NCBI GenBank assembly: GCA_012064415.1 | Contig: SSNU01000185.1 | Span: 51,634 to 115,633 of the forward strand | DNA: 64,000 bases | Source of the DNA: Gyrodactylus bullatarudis | Taxonomy: Eukaryota > Platyhelminthes > Monogenea > Gyrodactylidea > Gyrodactylidae | Direction: 5' to 3' | Shown: positions 44,204-56,719 of the stretch, piece after piece | How positions within the stretch are numbered: position 1 is the first letter of the stretch | Layout: every line of letters begins with the position of its first letter | The notes under the pieces: model-generated | The model's database searches: none | What the model was told of the DNA's origin: nothing | Seen by the model: only the letters and a program-made list of their open reading frames with translations | Program-made: the position numbers and the translations under genes

Positions 44204-45469
44204 TATTTGCTTGTTCTCAAACCTTCCACATGAGTCTAGAATCGAGTACCAAATTGTATTTCTTGTTTAATTTTTGTAAAGATCAGAAAAAAAGTTGACA
44301 AGATGATTTCAAAATCATAAATGTCTTTAAGACCTAGAAATTCGGACCCAACAATTTTTGGGACACTATAATGAAAATAAGATCGATCTAAGACTTTCAA
44401 AGTTTGATCCTGACCAAAAAATATCCTTTTCAAACATTTTCATAAACCTCTAAGCAAGAGAATATTTTGAAGAAAATATACTTGAAACTTTTTTAGAATC
44501 TATTTTTTGACTTATGTAATAAAAAAGCCATAAATAAAAAGGTATATTGATATTTATCTTCAAAATCAAACTCTAAATTTTTTGATTTTAAGATTTCAGA
44601 TTTTTTTATTATATTATCACTATATAAATTTGCTTAGAAATATTGAAACAATGTGAGTGCTTTTTAATACTTAAACTTTCAATATATTCAAATCTTAAAT
44701 TCTTGTTTGTTTAACGAAAACCGCATTGAACGGAAAGATTTCAAATAAGTCAAAAAAATTAAATTGCTTAGATATGACTACTCTAGATTGGTGTTCAGAC
44801 TGATGTCATCTAAATACTATCACAATGCCAATTGACTTGCGGATGTGAATTGAAGTATTTGTCTTTGTATTCATGCTTACTTCGAATTGTTGAAAGCAAA
44901 ATTCATCTCTAAACAAAAAAAGGAAATACAAGATTTAGATTAGAAGTCGAAAATTGAAATACAGAGAATGATTTTCAAATTTCGAAGCTCAAATCTTTTT
45001 TGAATAAAATATTAAAACATTATGAGAATTATCTTCTTAAATAATCTCTTTCATAATTCATTGAACTAATGAGCAAATGATTTTAGTGTTTATAGTAAAG
45101 AAAATCATTTTCATGCTTCAGAAGTTTGAACCGTCGCGTAGAAAAAATAGCTGAATTCAATTTATATGTCTTCATTTGCGAATAATATTTTTTATCATTC
45201 ACCACTTAAAGATACAGACGAAGTCATTCATACTGTTATCTTCGAACATCGTTTCTATTGTGAAACTATGGATCAGTGTTGATTATGAAAAATGACTTCA
45301 TTGGTCAGGAATATTCTTAATTTGTTTCATTTTTCATTTTCAAAATTTCAATTTTATTCAAAATTAAATGGTAAAAAGGAAAACGACATTAATGTAAGTT
45401 CTAGATATTGATATTACATTTATTAAATATAAAATTTCTAACACATTTTTTATAAACATAATTCAGAAA

Positions 45470-45640
45470 GTTGAAAAAAATTTATTAAATGTAAAATTTA
45501 TCCAAGCATTATCAGTTGCAAATCTTTAAAAATGGCATAATGTTAAAATTTATGAGAAAATTTTAAAAGTTGAAAATAATAATAAAATGTCAGCTGAGAA
45601 AAACCAACAATGGAAGGCAAATTCAATTAGAAAGGATTTT
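45470..45640 (-). repeat. Decayed PLE 3' end
   Basis: CATTATCAGTTGCAAATCTT and GTCAGCTGAGAAAAACCAAC resemble the reverse complement of the group 1 3' UTR. No coding sequence is left. Confidence 0.35.
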
Positions 45641-46186
45641 AAGAAATAAAGGGTTTTGGAAAATATTAAAAAACGTTATATTTTTCAACGAAAAAAAATT
45701 TTCTCAATGCTACTGAAGTTAAAATGGATTGATGTTAAGAATAGATATTTTATTATATTTGAATATAATATTATTATGATGAAAAGATTATTATTGTGGG
45801 TAATTATAAATACCAGATATATAAAGCTGGGACTTAATAATGCGTAGCTATTATGGTTGACAAGATAAAAAACAGATTAATACAGTAAATTTAACACATA
45901 ACGACTCGAGTTATAATCACGGATATTGTTCATTTATTATACTAAAAATGTGAGCCAATAAAATTGCGTTACCACAATAACTAATCCAAATAGACCGACC
46001 AACTGGTTTTTTTCAATCTTGAATGGCTTTTTATCTCTATTTATTTATTTTAATCAATTAAAAGTTATAAGTTTAATAAATTTAGAAGACATAAGTTGCC
46101 CGATTTCCTCGAAGATATTTTTGGACTGCTGACCTGGAGTCATGCTGGAGTTAAGAACAAAAAAATTATTTTTTTGTAAAGAAAGT

Positions 46187-46577
46187 TTGATTTTCGTTAG
46201 AAAGATTTTCTAACTTTATCGTAAAATTTGGAAAAAAAAATTTCCATCCCTCTGCAACACAGCCCACCAAAAAGTACACACGACCTTTATCCCCCGTCAT
46301 TATTATTGATCCCTTTTAAAGTATGACTCATAATAGTTTAGATTATAGGTAATCAAAAAAATTATAATAAAATATTGACTTGACAATTCTTTTTGATATC
46401 AAGCTTTCAATCTTCTGATCTTGTTTTTTCAATATTAAATTATTCAATTCGAATGTTTTTATAACTAGAATATAATTATTAAAAATCGTTATATTTTTCA
46501 ACGAAAAAAAATTTAATGTTAAATTGTATCCCCAAACGTAGAAATGAAATTGAAGATAAAGCAGCCTTTGAACGTCT
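46187..46577 (+). repeat. 391-bp block repeated inverted at 50385-50779
   Basis: Nearly identical to the reverse complement of 50385-50779. It runs from non-coding sequence (CCCTCTGCAACACAGCCCAC) into the first codons of a group 1 PLE fragment (IPKRRNEIEDKAAFER). A more diverged plus-strand relative of the first 220 bp is at 31565-31765. Identity stops at CTTTGAACGTCT in both arms. Confidence 0.8.
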
Positions 46578-48593
46578 AGTCTATGATCTGGGTTTAACTA
46601 ACAATCGGAAGGACGACTCAAATACAGAGAAGTTTAAACTTGATCTGTTGTCTATCTATAGAAGTTTTGATCGAAAACCTTTAAAATCTAGTTTACTTTC
46701 TAAGAAACATTTTGTAGCACTTAAAGAACTTAAATCCAATGAAAACATATTCTTAACAAAACCTGACAAGGGTAAAGGGATAGTTTTTATGTATAAGGCT
46801 GATTATTATAGGGCAGGGTTCGATTTCCTCTCAGATGAGAGTAAATTTCTTTGCACTGGGCAAGATAGATTTTCATATACTAAACAAATGGAATCCATGG
46901 AACGTTCCATGAATAAAATATCGAAGGGACTTTCTGATAGAAATATAATTTCTGATAGAACTAGGAGTTTCATAGCTAAGAAACATACTGGGATGTCTAG
47001 ATTATATCTGCATCCAAAAACACATAAGATAACTGATGGGATTGTTCCTAAAATTTTCCCAATCCGGCTCAATAGTCAATGTTAAAAACTGTGAATATTC
47101 AAACAAACTCAGATTGATATTAATGATTATAAGTTGTTTTAAAAATACAATATATTCAGATTTTGTATCACCAACATTGTTGCACGTTCTTGTCTTCCTT
47201 GATTTATCAAAACCCTTACTATGATCAGTTCTTTTATTGATGAACATGATGGTTTTGAAATGCAGAGTAAAGAATTAACAGACCTTATAAGGATCTGTTG
47301 TACAAATGTTACTCTATCATTTCAAGACAAAGTTTTCATCCAAAAAGATGGGATAGCTATGGGTTTACCTCTTAGTCCTCTCTTAGCTGATATCTTCTTA
47401 GGTTGGTTAGAACTAAATAAAATGTCTGAAACAATTAATTCTTTTACTGATGTTTACATCAGATATGTCGATGACACTTTTATTTTGATGAAGCCTAACG
47501 TATTATCAGATGACTTTTTCTTAAAGATGAACTCTTTTCATCCGAATATTAAGTTTACTATGGAACATGAATCTAATGGTATTTTAAGCTTCTTAGATGT
47601 GAAACTGACCAGAAAAGAAGATGGGTCAATTCAAAGAAACATTTTCAAGAAAAAGACTGACAATGGTAAATATCTCCATTATGCCAGTTTTAGTCCTTTT
47701 TCACATAAAGTTGGTTTAGTAATTGGCCTAGGAAAGAGGATAAGAAGGATAGTGAGTCCAGAGGAAATACCTAAAGAAATAGAGAACACGAAGATATGTT
47801 TAATGGAAAACGGTTATCCTAATAAATTTGTGGACAAATTTATCAACTTACCAGTCGATAGAGATGTCGTTGAAAACACAGATGAAGTTGAGAAAACCAA
47901 CATTTTCATGAAACTTAATTTCAAAGGAGATGGTTTTAGCAATGATTTAAGAAGAAAGTTAACTGATCTCATCAATCAACATTATAACAACATACAATTG
48001 AAAATTGTATTTAAAACTCAGAGATTATTTAACCTAATTCATAAAGATTTGCTGAAACCTGAAGAGAAAACTCTATTGATTTATAAATTCCAATGTGACT
48101 GTGGAGCTACTTATATAGGTCGTACAATTAGGAAGTTGTCAACTAGAGGGAACGATCATCTTAAGAAAGACACAGCGGTGACCAGGCATCTAAGACAGGA
48201 CGGGCATGAAGCTTCAATTTCAAATTTTTCCATCTTATACAAAAATGCAGGGGATGACAGTACAGACGTTTGGGTGAAGGAGAAATTCTTCATTAATCGA
48301 TATAAACCAAACTTATGTGTTCAAAAAAACTATTCTTATAATCTTCAACTACCTTGGCCTATGTGAGCTTTTTCACTTTTCTCTCCACTGTTGCTACTTA
48401 TTGGAGAGTTTTGGTGTTTTTTCAGCTCACATTATATTCTGATTTTCTTTGACTTTTATTATTTCTTTCATAATTTGGAAATTTATTATCTTGAATGAAT
48501 TTTTAACTTATATCATTTTTAAAGTATTGCCACTGATGATGCTTTGTGAAATGTACATATGGCCTTCAATATAATCTTTTTTCTTATTCCCAA
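46516..48593 (+). pseudogene. PLE group 1 RT-endonuclease with internal RT deletion (recent copy)
   Basis: The first frame (46516-47085) carries IPKRRNEIEDKAAFERL, FLTKPDKGKGIVFMYKADYY and RLYLHPKTHK, up to FPIRL. About 145 bp of unrelated sequence (47082-47220) replaces the region with motif A (PILDMSSCPQH through SLFPNVSIDETL). The second frame (47221-48366, 381 residues) resumes at SSFIDEHDGFEMQS and has motif B AMGLPLSPLLADIF, motif C IRYVDDTFILM, and an intact linker and GIY-YIG endonuclease ending NLQLPWPM. From 47290 on it is nearly identical to 28893-30199. The polymerase cannot work without motif A; the endonuclease looks intact. Confidence 0.9.
48364..48593 (+). promoter_or_regulatory. 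PLE group 1 3' UTR with nested hairpin
   Basis: Same sequence as 29959-30192, including the outer GTGAGCT/AGCTCAC and inner CTCTCC/GGAGAG stems and the CCACTGATGATGCTTTGTG end. The copy terminates at CTTATTCCCAAAA, marking the 3' boundary of the family. Confidence 0.7.
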
Positions 48594-48789
48594 AACTAGA
48601 ATACATGAAAAATATTTTTTCAGGAGTCAATATTTTTGTTCAAAGAGCACAAAACTTTCCTCAATGACAATGGCAAGAAATTTTTTTCGCTGTAGCTATT
48701 TATTCGCAAATAAATTGGACTGAGCACATTGAAAGAATATTCAAGACTGTCATTCTGAAAAACGTTTATTTATCGAAAATATTTCTACC

Positions 48790-49085
48790 ATATTTGGATT
48801 ATCTTAAAGATAGTGAGATTCTAAGCCTGACGGCAATTCGAATATTTAATTCATTCATTACTTTAACTAAAAGCTCCCGGCTAATCAAAATTAACTAGGG
48901 AGTTTTGATATTCCCTAATTTATCACTTTAACTGTAACATATATATTATAAAATGTTTATTCAATATTATTTATCACATCTTCCTATTTTGAGTTTAGTC
49001 GTTTCAGCCTAAGTCGACCTCGTTTTCGAATTGCCGTCAGGCTAAGAATTTCACTATCTTTAAGAGAATCCAAATACAGTCAATT
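48790..49085. repeat. Small hairpin element
   Basis: ATCTTAAAGATAGTGAGATT with CCTGACGGCAATTCGAA (48805-48852) pairs with the inverse at 49026-49075. It is about 295 bp, non-coding, and adjacent to a TACAGTCAATTTCACACATG end resembling that at 35029. Confidence 0.6.
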
Positions 49086-49686
49086 TCACACATGATGACT
49101 CGCGTTAGGTTAAAAGTGTGATGGCAAAGGTCTTTTATACCTCTCTGCCCCAATGAGAGTGAAGTATGGATTAACCAATAATATTCAAACATAATTTAAA
49201 TTTTTCATGATGAAACCGAAATAAATCTGTCATATGATTGTTTTGAGCATCTATCCAGTAATTTATACATCATTGAATAGAGAATTGTTTCCTTGTTCTT
49301 TAGAGCCTAAAATTAATTCTCAACAATTCTTTTTAACAAAGATACTCTAATTGCTATACCTTAATTACTACAGTAAATTAAATACCACCATTCGAAAAAG
49401 CATGCAATAGTTAGTACTCTGGCTAATTTCCATGCATCAAGCTCAAAAGGAATTAGATTAAATAATAAATCAAAATTGCATTCAGATTTCCAAATTTAAT
49501 GAGGATCTATCCAAATATGGATGTAAGCCAAGGCTTGAATAAACAATATGCATCACAATGCCTTACGTCATTCTAATGTACCATGCTAGTGTGAAAGTCA
49601 TCAGACCCCCTTTTTTCCTTTCTATGTTCCCCTTGAGATCCTTTCAAAAAACGTGTTTGTGTGTATATCCAGACTCCAATCTGTTT

Positions 49687-50420
49687 CTACGTTAAATATA
49701 CTCTCAAGGATCTGTCTGGAAATGTCTTGTCAAACCTTTCTTTGAGTTTTTTCCTATAAATCGAGCTTGTCTGGTCTCCTTTAAACGGTAGATATAGTCT
49801 TATTTCAGGTTTTTCTTCTTCCTTATCTTTTGTTTCGTCGTTTGATTTTTCCATGGATTCCAGGATATTGTTGATGAAGTTTATGGGATATTCGTTTGCC
49901 AATAAAATATCCACCAGTTTTTCTTTTTCTTCTTGCCAGAATTCTTCGGATACTATTCGCTTAACTCGGGTAAAAATAGATACGATCAGACCTCTTTTGT
50001 ACTCTCTTGGGCAAAATGAATTGTAGTGAAGCAATTTTCCTGTAAATGAGGGTTTTCTATGTATTCTTCATTTTATTTCTCCCGATGCAGTTCTCGAAAG
50101 TTGTACGTCCAAAAAAGGTAGTTCTCCACTTTCTTCCTTCTCCATAGTGAATTTTAGGTTTTTATGTGTTTTGTTGAATTTTTCCAGAATCTCTTCAAGG
50201 TTTTCGTTCTTCTTGACAATAAGGATCGTGTCATCTACGTATCTGTGGTAGTGTTTTGCGTTCTCAATTGTTTGTCTAAGGTTTCCAGATTCCATCTTTT
50301 CCATGAATGATTCGGCTAGCAGTGGACCTAGTGGGGATCCCATCGCTACACCGTCTTTCTGAATGTATTGTCTGTTATTGAACGAGACGTTCAAAGGCTG
50401 CTTTATCTTCAATTTCATTT
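49687..50420 (-). pseudogene. PLE group 3 RT and linker fragment
   Basis: On minus: NVSFNNRQYIQKDGVAMGSP (motif B, about 50400-50340), HRYVDDTILIVKK (motif C, about 50260-50220), and ESGELPFLDVQLSRT. A frame break at about 50050 is followed by LHYNSFCPREYKRGLIVSIF, NEYPINFINNILESMEK, an acidic stretch and LYLPFKGDQTSSIYRKKL. The copy ends at 49687 before the endonuclease. Its 5' end is fused at 50385 to the block shared with 46187-46577, out of the frame used there. Group 3 differs from groups 1 and 2 throughout. Confidence 0.85.
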
Positions 50421-50987
50421 CTACGTTTGGGGATACAATTTAACATTAAATTTTTTTTCGTTGAAAAATATAACGATTTTTAATAATTATATTCTAGTTA
50501 TAAAAACATTCGAATTGAATAATTTAATATTGAAAAAACAAGATCAGAAGATTGAAAGCTTGATATCAAAAAGAATTGTCAAGTCAATATTTTATTATAA
50601 TTTTTTTGATTAACTATAATCTAAACTATTATGAGTCATACTTTAAAAAGGATCAATAATAATGACGGGGGATAAAGGTCGTGTGTACTTTTTGGTGGGC
50701 TGTGTTGCAGAGGGATAGAAATTTTTTTTTCCAAATTTTACGATAAAGTTAGAAAATCTTTCTAACGAAAATCAAAATTTGAAACACTTTGGGAGATAGA
50801 TTTAAGATGGAATATAATAGGGTATAAAAATCATTCATATCATTGGAGGTCCTAACTAAGCTCATATTACGACTGCAAAAGTCATGCTCCATAGTCTTGA
50901 ATTTTTGAGATTGCATAGGTTATATGATCAATGAAAAATAATCGTTGATCACATAAATTATTATCAGTGATATAGACTATATAGATT

Positions 50988-51248
50988 AAAACATTTTTTA
51001 CGTTAACACTTTAATTTTGAATCAAAATATAAATATTGAATGGAAAAAAGTGTACTTTTAGAATTATATTTATCGATATTCACTGAAATTTGGTAACACT
51101 TTAGTGGAACAAAATCGTGCCAACTTTATTAGATCTTTAGATCATTTTTTCATATAATATTTAGGAAAAATTAGAAAGGGAAGTTTTATTTTCCATAGCC
51201 ATCATCAGAGACGACGAGAAAAATAAGAAATCTCTATACCATCTACAG
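50988..51248. repeat. 260-bp direct repeat (second copy 58306-58568)
   Basis: From ACATTTTTTACGTTAACACT to CTCTATACCATCTACAGG, the two copies differ at only a few positions. Flanks differ. It contains CATCATCAGAGACGACGAG, reminiscent of the CATCATCAGTGG end of PLE 3' UTRs. No coding sequence. Confidence 0.7.
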
Positions 51249-52677
51249 GTGTATACGATTTTAATGAATAAATTATAAAAACCAAATTATGGGTTTTTCA
51301 ATCTGCTTGAATGTGGGTCTAAGTTAAATGGTGTTAGAAATCCTATGAATAACATGGGGATAATTTTCATGCTAATTAATGATGTAATTAATGATCATTA
51401 ATTATAATTATACATAATAACTAGACATATTTTTCAATCCAACGTAATATGTATCCCTTTTTATACCCATGTAAAAAATGGTATCTTAATTCAATGTTTT
51501 ATCTTTTGAGCTAATAACTAAGAAATTATACTAAATGGTGTCTTCTCCAATATAGGCAATGGGGGTGTTAGAGTCACACTTATATCAATGGAATACATTC
51601 CCTTTTATTTTTACATAAATATGAATGGTTCATAAAAATTGCTGAAATTAGAGTTGATGGAAATTAAATTTACTATACATAATATTCGCTTAATCTGACT
51701 GTGGATTCAATTTGAAATTTTCAAATGCTCTTTTTAATGCTTTATTCTAATCAGAATAAATTATCGGTGTAGGATCAAGTCTGAAAAAATCCTATAGTTA
51801 AGATAATTAAACAATAAAACCTATTTATTTGATGAGGGATTTATTCTAAAGATTTATTATAAATAGTTATTTTACGATTAGTTATCTTGTAGCTTGATTA
51901 TACAGGCTGAGAGAGTGAAATAATTGCATTTAATTTTGAAAAGTCTTTCCCACAATTCTATTGGTCAACATATTCACACCCACTCCTTGGTTCAGATAAT
52001 TTTAACTTTTAATATAAAACCGGGTTGAGAGTGATGAATCGAGCAGTGTGGGTAAGAAACAGGGTACCTCACCTGTATATCTTTTACTTCTATTTTAATA
52101 TTAAATTTAGTGGATTTTCGGACGTATCTGTAAATTTACCTGAATTATTGAATCGGAAAATACTTTTCTAGCTTCTCTTTAAAATCAGTTCTATGCCTGA
52201 AAGCATCATTCCATTAAAGTATCAAAGCGAGGTTTCTCTCATCCTCGTACCTGTCTTCAGCTATTTGGCTTATTTTTCCGAAAGGGTCCTGGATAAAATA
52301 AAATGTACGTCAGAATATTATCAATGGAAAGCTTTGGAGACCTAGACATTTGTTTATCAGTTCTGTAGCTGCACGCGGAGAAATTATATTTTTAAATGCA
52401 GTCCTTAATGCTTCAAGGTGCCACTATTATTATGTTGACGAGAACTCTCTGAGGGTATCATTAGCATAAAGCAATCACCATTCTACTTGAGGGATTCATC
52501 GTCAAACAGAGATTTTGCGTAGTGAGGTTTTTTTCAGCAGAGGTCAGGAAACTATTTCTCTCGAACTTTTTTCAGGTTTGATATATTTTAAAATATAATC
52601 TAAATAGTTTATACTCATTTCTTCCTTACTGCTGGGTGGAACTTAGTCATTATTTTTTAAATTTTTTAATGGTCATT

Positions 52678-53088
52678 TCATGAATTTCTTTCTTGCTCTA
52701 TAAAATAGTTGAGCATTTGTCCTTCAAGTTTATTCTTTTCGCATACACAGAATAGTTTATTATAAGGCTCTAAAGCAGAAGTAGATCTTTTCAAGACTCT
52801 TATTTCAGAAATTAAACATTCAAAGTTCAGTTTTAAAATTTTGAAAGTGAATTGTTTCAATGCTTGTATGCTTTTAGATGGAATCAACCCTTTGACAGAC
52901 TATTATAGTGTCTTTTTAACATTCAGTGATTTAGTCTTGCACTGTCGAAGTGATTTGTGATATCTGAATATATTGCCGTTAGTATGTAACTTATCTTGCC
53001 AGTTTTCATCTGGTCTGTCAATATTCTCATAATGTTCGTATGTATTTGCACAAGAGGTAGCGTTAACTTCTGATAAGAAATCTAACAA
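52678..53088 (-). CDS. Unrecognised ORF pair
   Basis: Two minus frames, 53088-52903 (SEVNATSCANTYEHYENIDR, Cys/His present) and 52887-52678 (QALKQFTFKILKLNFECLIS), lie end to end and may be one broken protein. I do not recognise a family. The composition (Lys, Glu and Asn rich) is coding-like, but no supporting motif is visible, and a host exon or an unknown element are both possible. Confidence 0.25.
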
Positions 53089-53265
53089 CTAAAATGAATT
53101 CTTATGAACTTTATTTAATGAAGCAATAAATTAATAATATTTTATTGAAAAAAACAAAATATATTATTTATTTATTTGTACGATAATATTGTCGAACCTC
53201 ATCAAGAATATTATTGTTAGATTCTAAACTCATGTGGAAGGTTAGAGAACAACAAGCGTAAATTT

Positions 53266-53313
53266 GAGTGATAAACGTTGTATTTCGCCGGGTCTCTTCA
53301 GACTCTACCCCGG
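53266..53313 (-). ncRNA. Hammerhead ribozyme-like motif, family 1
   Basis: On minus: CCGGG (53309-53313), stem I GAGT with partner ACTC (53266-53269), core CTGAAGA (one change), GACCCGGC, GAAA, and an AT-rich stem III with a C in the 5' arm. It lies 120 nt past the stop of the PLE tail at 53434, on the same strand. Confidence 0.65.
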
Positions 53314-53433
53314 TTAACATATAAATACTATTACAATGCTCTATTTGGGACCTTCCATTGGTTCATTTTGGCTTCGCAACTTCTTTCAGAAGGGTGGAGA
53401 GCTTGCTGTGAAATTCATCTCTTGATCTGCTAA

Positions 53434-53930
53434 TTACTTTTGCCTTTTGAGAAAGTTGTCAATTTGTAACTGCCCACTGTACCTTTTTCGTTTTCTTTTG
53501 GTTGTTGAGCAGTTTTTCCTTTCTCTTTTATCACTAATTACAGGTTGACTGGTAATTTGATTATCAACTATTGTTGACTTCTCACTGGTTTCACATTTTG
53601 CCAATTCTGTAATAGTTGCTGGGGCTGTACACTGGATTTGAGAGAGAAGATTATCAGCTTTAGCTAACGTCTCATTAATTTCAGTTTCTTTTTCTGTCTC
53701 AATTTGTGTAGAGCACTGAGTAGGAGTTCCAACATCTAGACTTAGAATTCTTCCGATCTTGGCAATCTGCTTGCTCTTGATGTGGACATCACGACCTTTG
53801 AATCCTAATTTATTTGCAAGTTCCTTGTGGACACATAGATTTGGTTTGAGCTTGGTGATGAAATGGCTCTCAGCGCAGCTCAAATTTGCTTGTCTAGTCT
53901 TGCTCGATTCTGTTGGATTGACCTGGTTTA
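53434..53930 (-). pseudogene. PLE group 2 C-terminus: end of endonuclease and long tail
   Basis: On minus: ESSKTRQANLSCAESHFITK, LKPNLCVHKELANKLGFKGR, then KQIAKIGRILSLD. A tail of about 110 residues follows (TAPATITELAKCETSEKST, SQPVISDK) ending TKRKRKRYSGQ and QLQIDNFLKRQK at the stop. The tail is open to its natural stop, 120 nt before the ribozyme. The rest of the element upstream is absent. The basic run could serve as a nuclear localisation signal (inferred). Confidence 0.8.
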
Positions 53931-54734
53931 TTTATGTTATTTTCAACTATTCAAAATTATTCGACAACACTATTTTTGGAATGACATAATATAGAACAGC
54001 TTTTAGATGTTAAAAATATGGTTTTTAAGAACTTATCCACCTATCTACTGATTTTGAATAAATATCCAATGTTTGCCTTCCTTTTTTCTCGGTTTTGTCC
54101 GATATCAACCGCTCTTAGAGTCTTCCTATTGAATATCCTTTAAGAAATGTTTTCTTTGATATTTTGACCAGTTTGTCTGGCTCATTTTCTCATAACAAAA
54201 CCCATGTAGCAAGTCTAATGAAATCGGTAGGATATCAGAGCTTGATTTAATTTATTTGCAAAAATATATGTTTTTTTCATTTTTAGATCTGCTGAAAAAA
54301 TGTATGTGTATTTTCAGATAATGATTAGAGGTGAAATTTTTCTGTGAAAGTACGATACTTTAGTGTTATGTATGTTTGTGGACAAAATTCAGTTGAAATT
54401 GTTTCAACATTGTAAAAAAGTCTCTTATGTATAGCAGAAATACTATCAGAAAGAAAATTTTACTCTACAGGAAATAATTTTCTCTAGTACTTTATCATAC
54501 ATATCATTAAAAATCTAGGTTAACGTAATTTCTAATTTGGGATCAACCAATTTTCATAATTTAATTCAGTTAAATATTCTTTTCCAAGTAAAAAATCTAG
54601 TGATTATACTCCCTGCTCAAAATTAATTAAATTTAGAACACATGTCATTATGTGAGTGAAAAAACTTAATTGACACAATTCAGAACCATTGCAGTAAATA
54701 TGACAGCAAAACCTGGGCTAAACTGTTATTGGAA

Positions 54735-54840
54735 TCTTGCCTTCACTGGTCTAATTTTTTGTCTCACATACGTCGATCCAAATTTGCACTTGAACAAATA
54801 TATAACGCCTTTTTTCTGGATACATCTGTTCAGTGCCAGG
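54735..54840 (-). pseudogene. PLE group 2 endonuclease core fragment
   Basis: The minus strand reads EKRRYIFVQVQIWIDVCETK in one frame, and KGVIYLFKCKFGSTYVRQKI with RPVK after a shift, matching FKCKCGSAYVGQIVRPVK at 16760-16830. Only about 35 residues remain. The plus ORF 54670-54942 is its shadow. Confidence 0.6.
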
Positions 54841-56339
54841 TCTCCCCACGAAAAATTGCTGAAAGTTTTTTATATCAGTGAGTGGATAGATATCAAGTGG
54901 GAAACAAGGAACAAAAATGAGGAAGAATTTTTAAATCTTTGAAGGAAACAAAATGCAACTTTTGGCTCGTTTGTTTCTCCAATTATATTTTTGAAAACTA
55001 AGTCTATTTAAAATCATTCACCTTTTAAACCCAACCATAGACTAATAAGAAAAAAATTACAAGAATGGTAAGGTAACAAATTGTTTAGAAGCCCAGATAT
55101 TTATTAAAAATAAACCATAAAGCCATATTCTTGGATCCTTGGAGAGGAGAGATAAATGCACCTCCCATGTTCGTTGATACAGTGAAATTAATAAGTCTAA
55201 GATCTATTCGGTGTATTATCAAATGGTCTAAGTCTGTTCACAGAAAGTATAAGTGATATACTTTTGGCCTAACAAATTGACGCGTTCTATAACTTTGCAT
55301 AAAACAATTATCAATTGGCATAAGTTTTTTGACGCAAGTCTAAGTTTACAATATGAAAAAGTGTAAATCAAATTTAATTCGGTTTTTGATAGCATCCTTT
55401 TATTTTTCAAATTGTTGTCAATGTTGAGATAGAACATTGAATTTAAAATTTTAATTCTCTATTGAATGGTTTTCAAGCCATAATTTTGTGTGCCATATGT
55501 GAACAATTGTTTAATAGTATGTTAAAATTTAAATTTAGAGAGCGAATCTTATACAGGTTAATTTTAGCGAAAATTACCTTTCTGGCACGAAAAAACTCTT
55601 CAGATAATTTGGTCAGAAAACCACTTCTCAATATTTATTTTTCACGATGCTACTTGTGAGTATGATGGTTATAAGAATAAATAAAAAATGGGTGTGCTCT
55701 AAGTGGATGTACCAATATATTTTAAAATAGGGAAGGATGTTATCAGTAGCCAAAATAAATATTACTTACTATTTTAACCTTAAAACTTTCATTTTCTAAA
55801 CTTAGACTTGGCGTCAAAAACTTATGCCAATTGATAAATATTTAAGTTATAGAACGTGTCAATTTGTTAGGCCAAATGATTAGACCCGCATATATCACTT
55901 ATACTTTCTGTAAACAGACTTAGACCGTTTGATAATACACCGAATAGATCTTAGACTTTTTGTAAAAATGACTTGGACCAATTGTAAAATAGGATTTTTA
56001 CCCTTAGACATTTTGTAATTAACTCTAGAAAGAAAAGAAAATCTATTTTCAGTATTACTTGTATTACCGAGAAATCTTGTATCAAAATAGATTCTTCGAA
56101 ATAGTGATGCCATTAACAGGACGAATCATGTTGAAAACTTCCCAAATACTTGTATATTGAATCTTTTTTACTAAAACAATGGAATGTAGAAGCGAGATTT
56201 TTTTATGATGAATGAATAAAAATGGAAACACAAAACTTTCAGCAAATTTTACGTGTGAAGATCTAGAACTGCAGAGATGATTAAAATTTTTGAATGTGAG
56301 CCAATCATAATTTTAAAATAGAAGTAAAAGATATATTAA

Positions 56340-56700
56340 CCTCAAATACGTATTTCTTAAAGGATCATCAGTGGTATCACTTTAAAAATGATAAGAGTTA
56401 AATAATTGAATGAAAATAATAATTTACAATTTTAAAAGAAATTGTAAAAGTTTAAGAATTAAGAATGCATGTTAGCTGAAAAAACACCAAAACTCTCCAT
56501 TAAATAGCAACAGTGGAGAGAAAATTGAAAAAGCTCACATAGGCCAAGGTAGTGGAAGATTATATGAATAGTTTTTCTGAATAGAATTTCTCCAAAAAAA
56601 GCTCCACACTCACACTGGAATTGATAAACTAACAGAGTCTTCTCTTCAGGCTTGAGTAAATCTTTATGAATCAAACTGAATAATTTGATTAGGACTAAAA
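56340..56700 (-). pseudogene. PLE group 1 fragment and 3' UTR
   Basis: SLIHKDLLKPEEKTLLVYQF with the start of the endonuclease (QCECGAFFG), directly joined to the last codons and 3' hairpin (56468-56540). The 3' UTR to 56340 is inverted relative to 58678-58890. The catalytic part of the endonuclease is deleted. Confidence 0.7.
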
Positions 56701-56719
56701 CTATCATAATGAAGATACT

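Noticed and set aside
43964..44270. Two overlapping plus ORFs as a separate gene
   Set aside because: The first holds the end of the PLE tail in another frame and the second runs through the ribozyme.
42274..52078. A single 9.8-kb transposon bounded by CAGGTGAAGTACCC and its inverse
   Set aside because: The two ends are diverged beyond the first 15 or so bases and the interior is a patchwork of unrelated PLE and hairpin elements; two separate relics are more likely.
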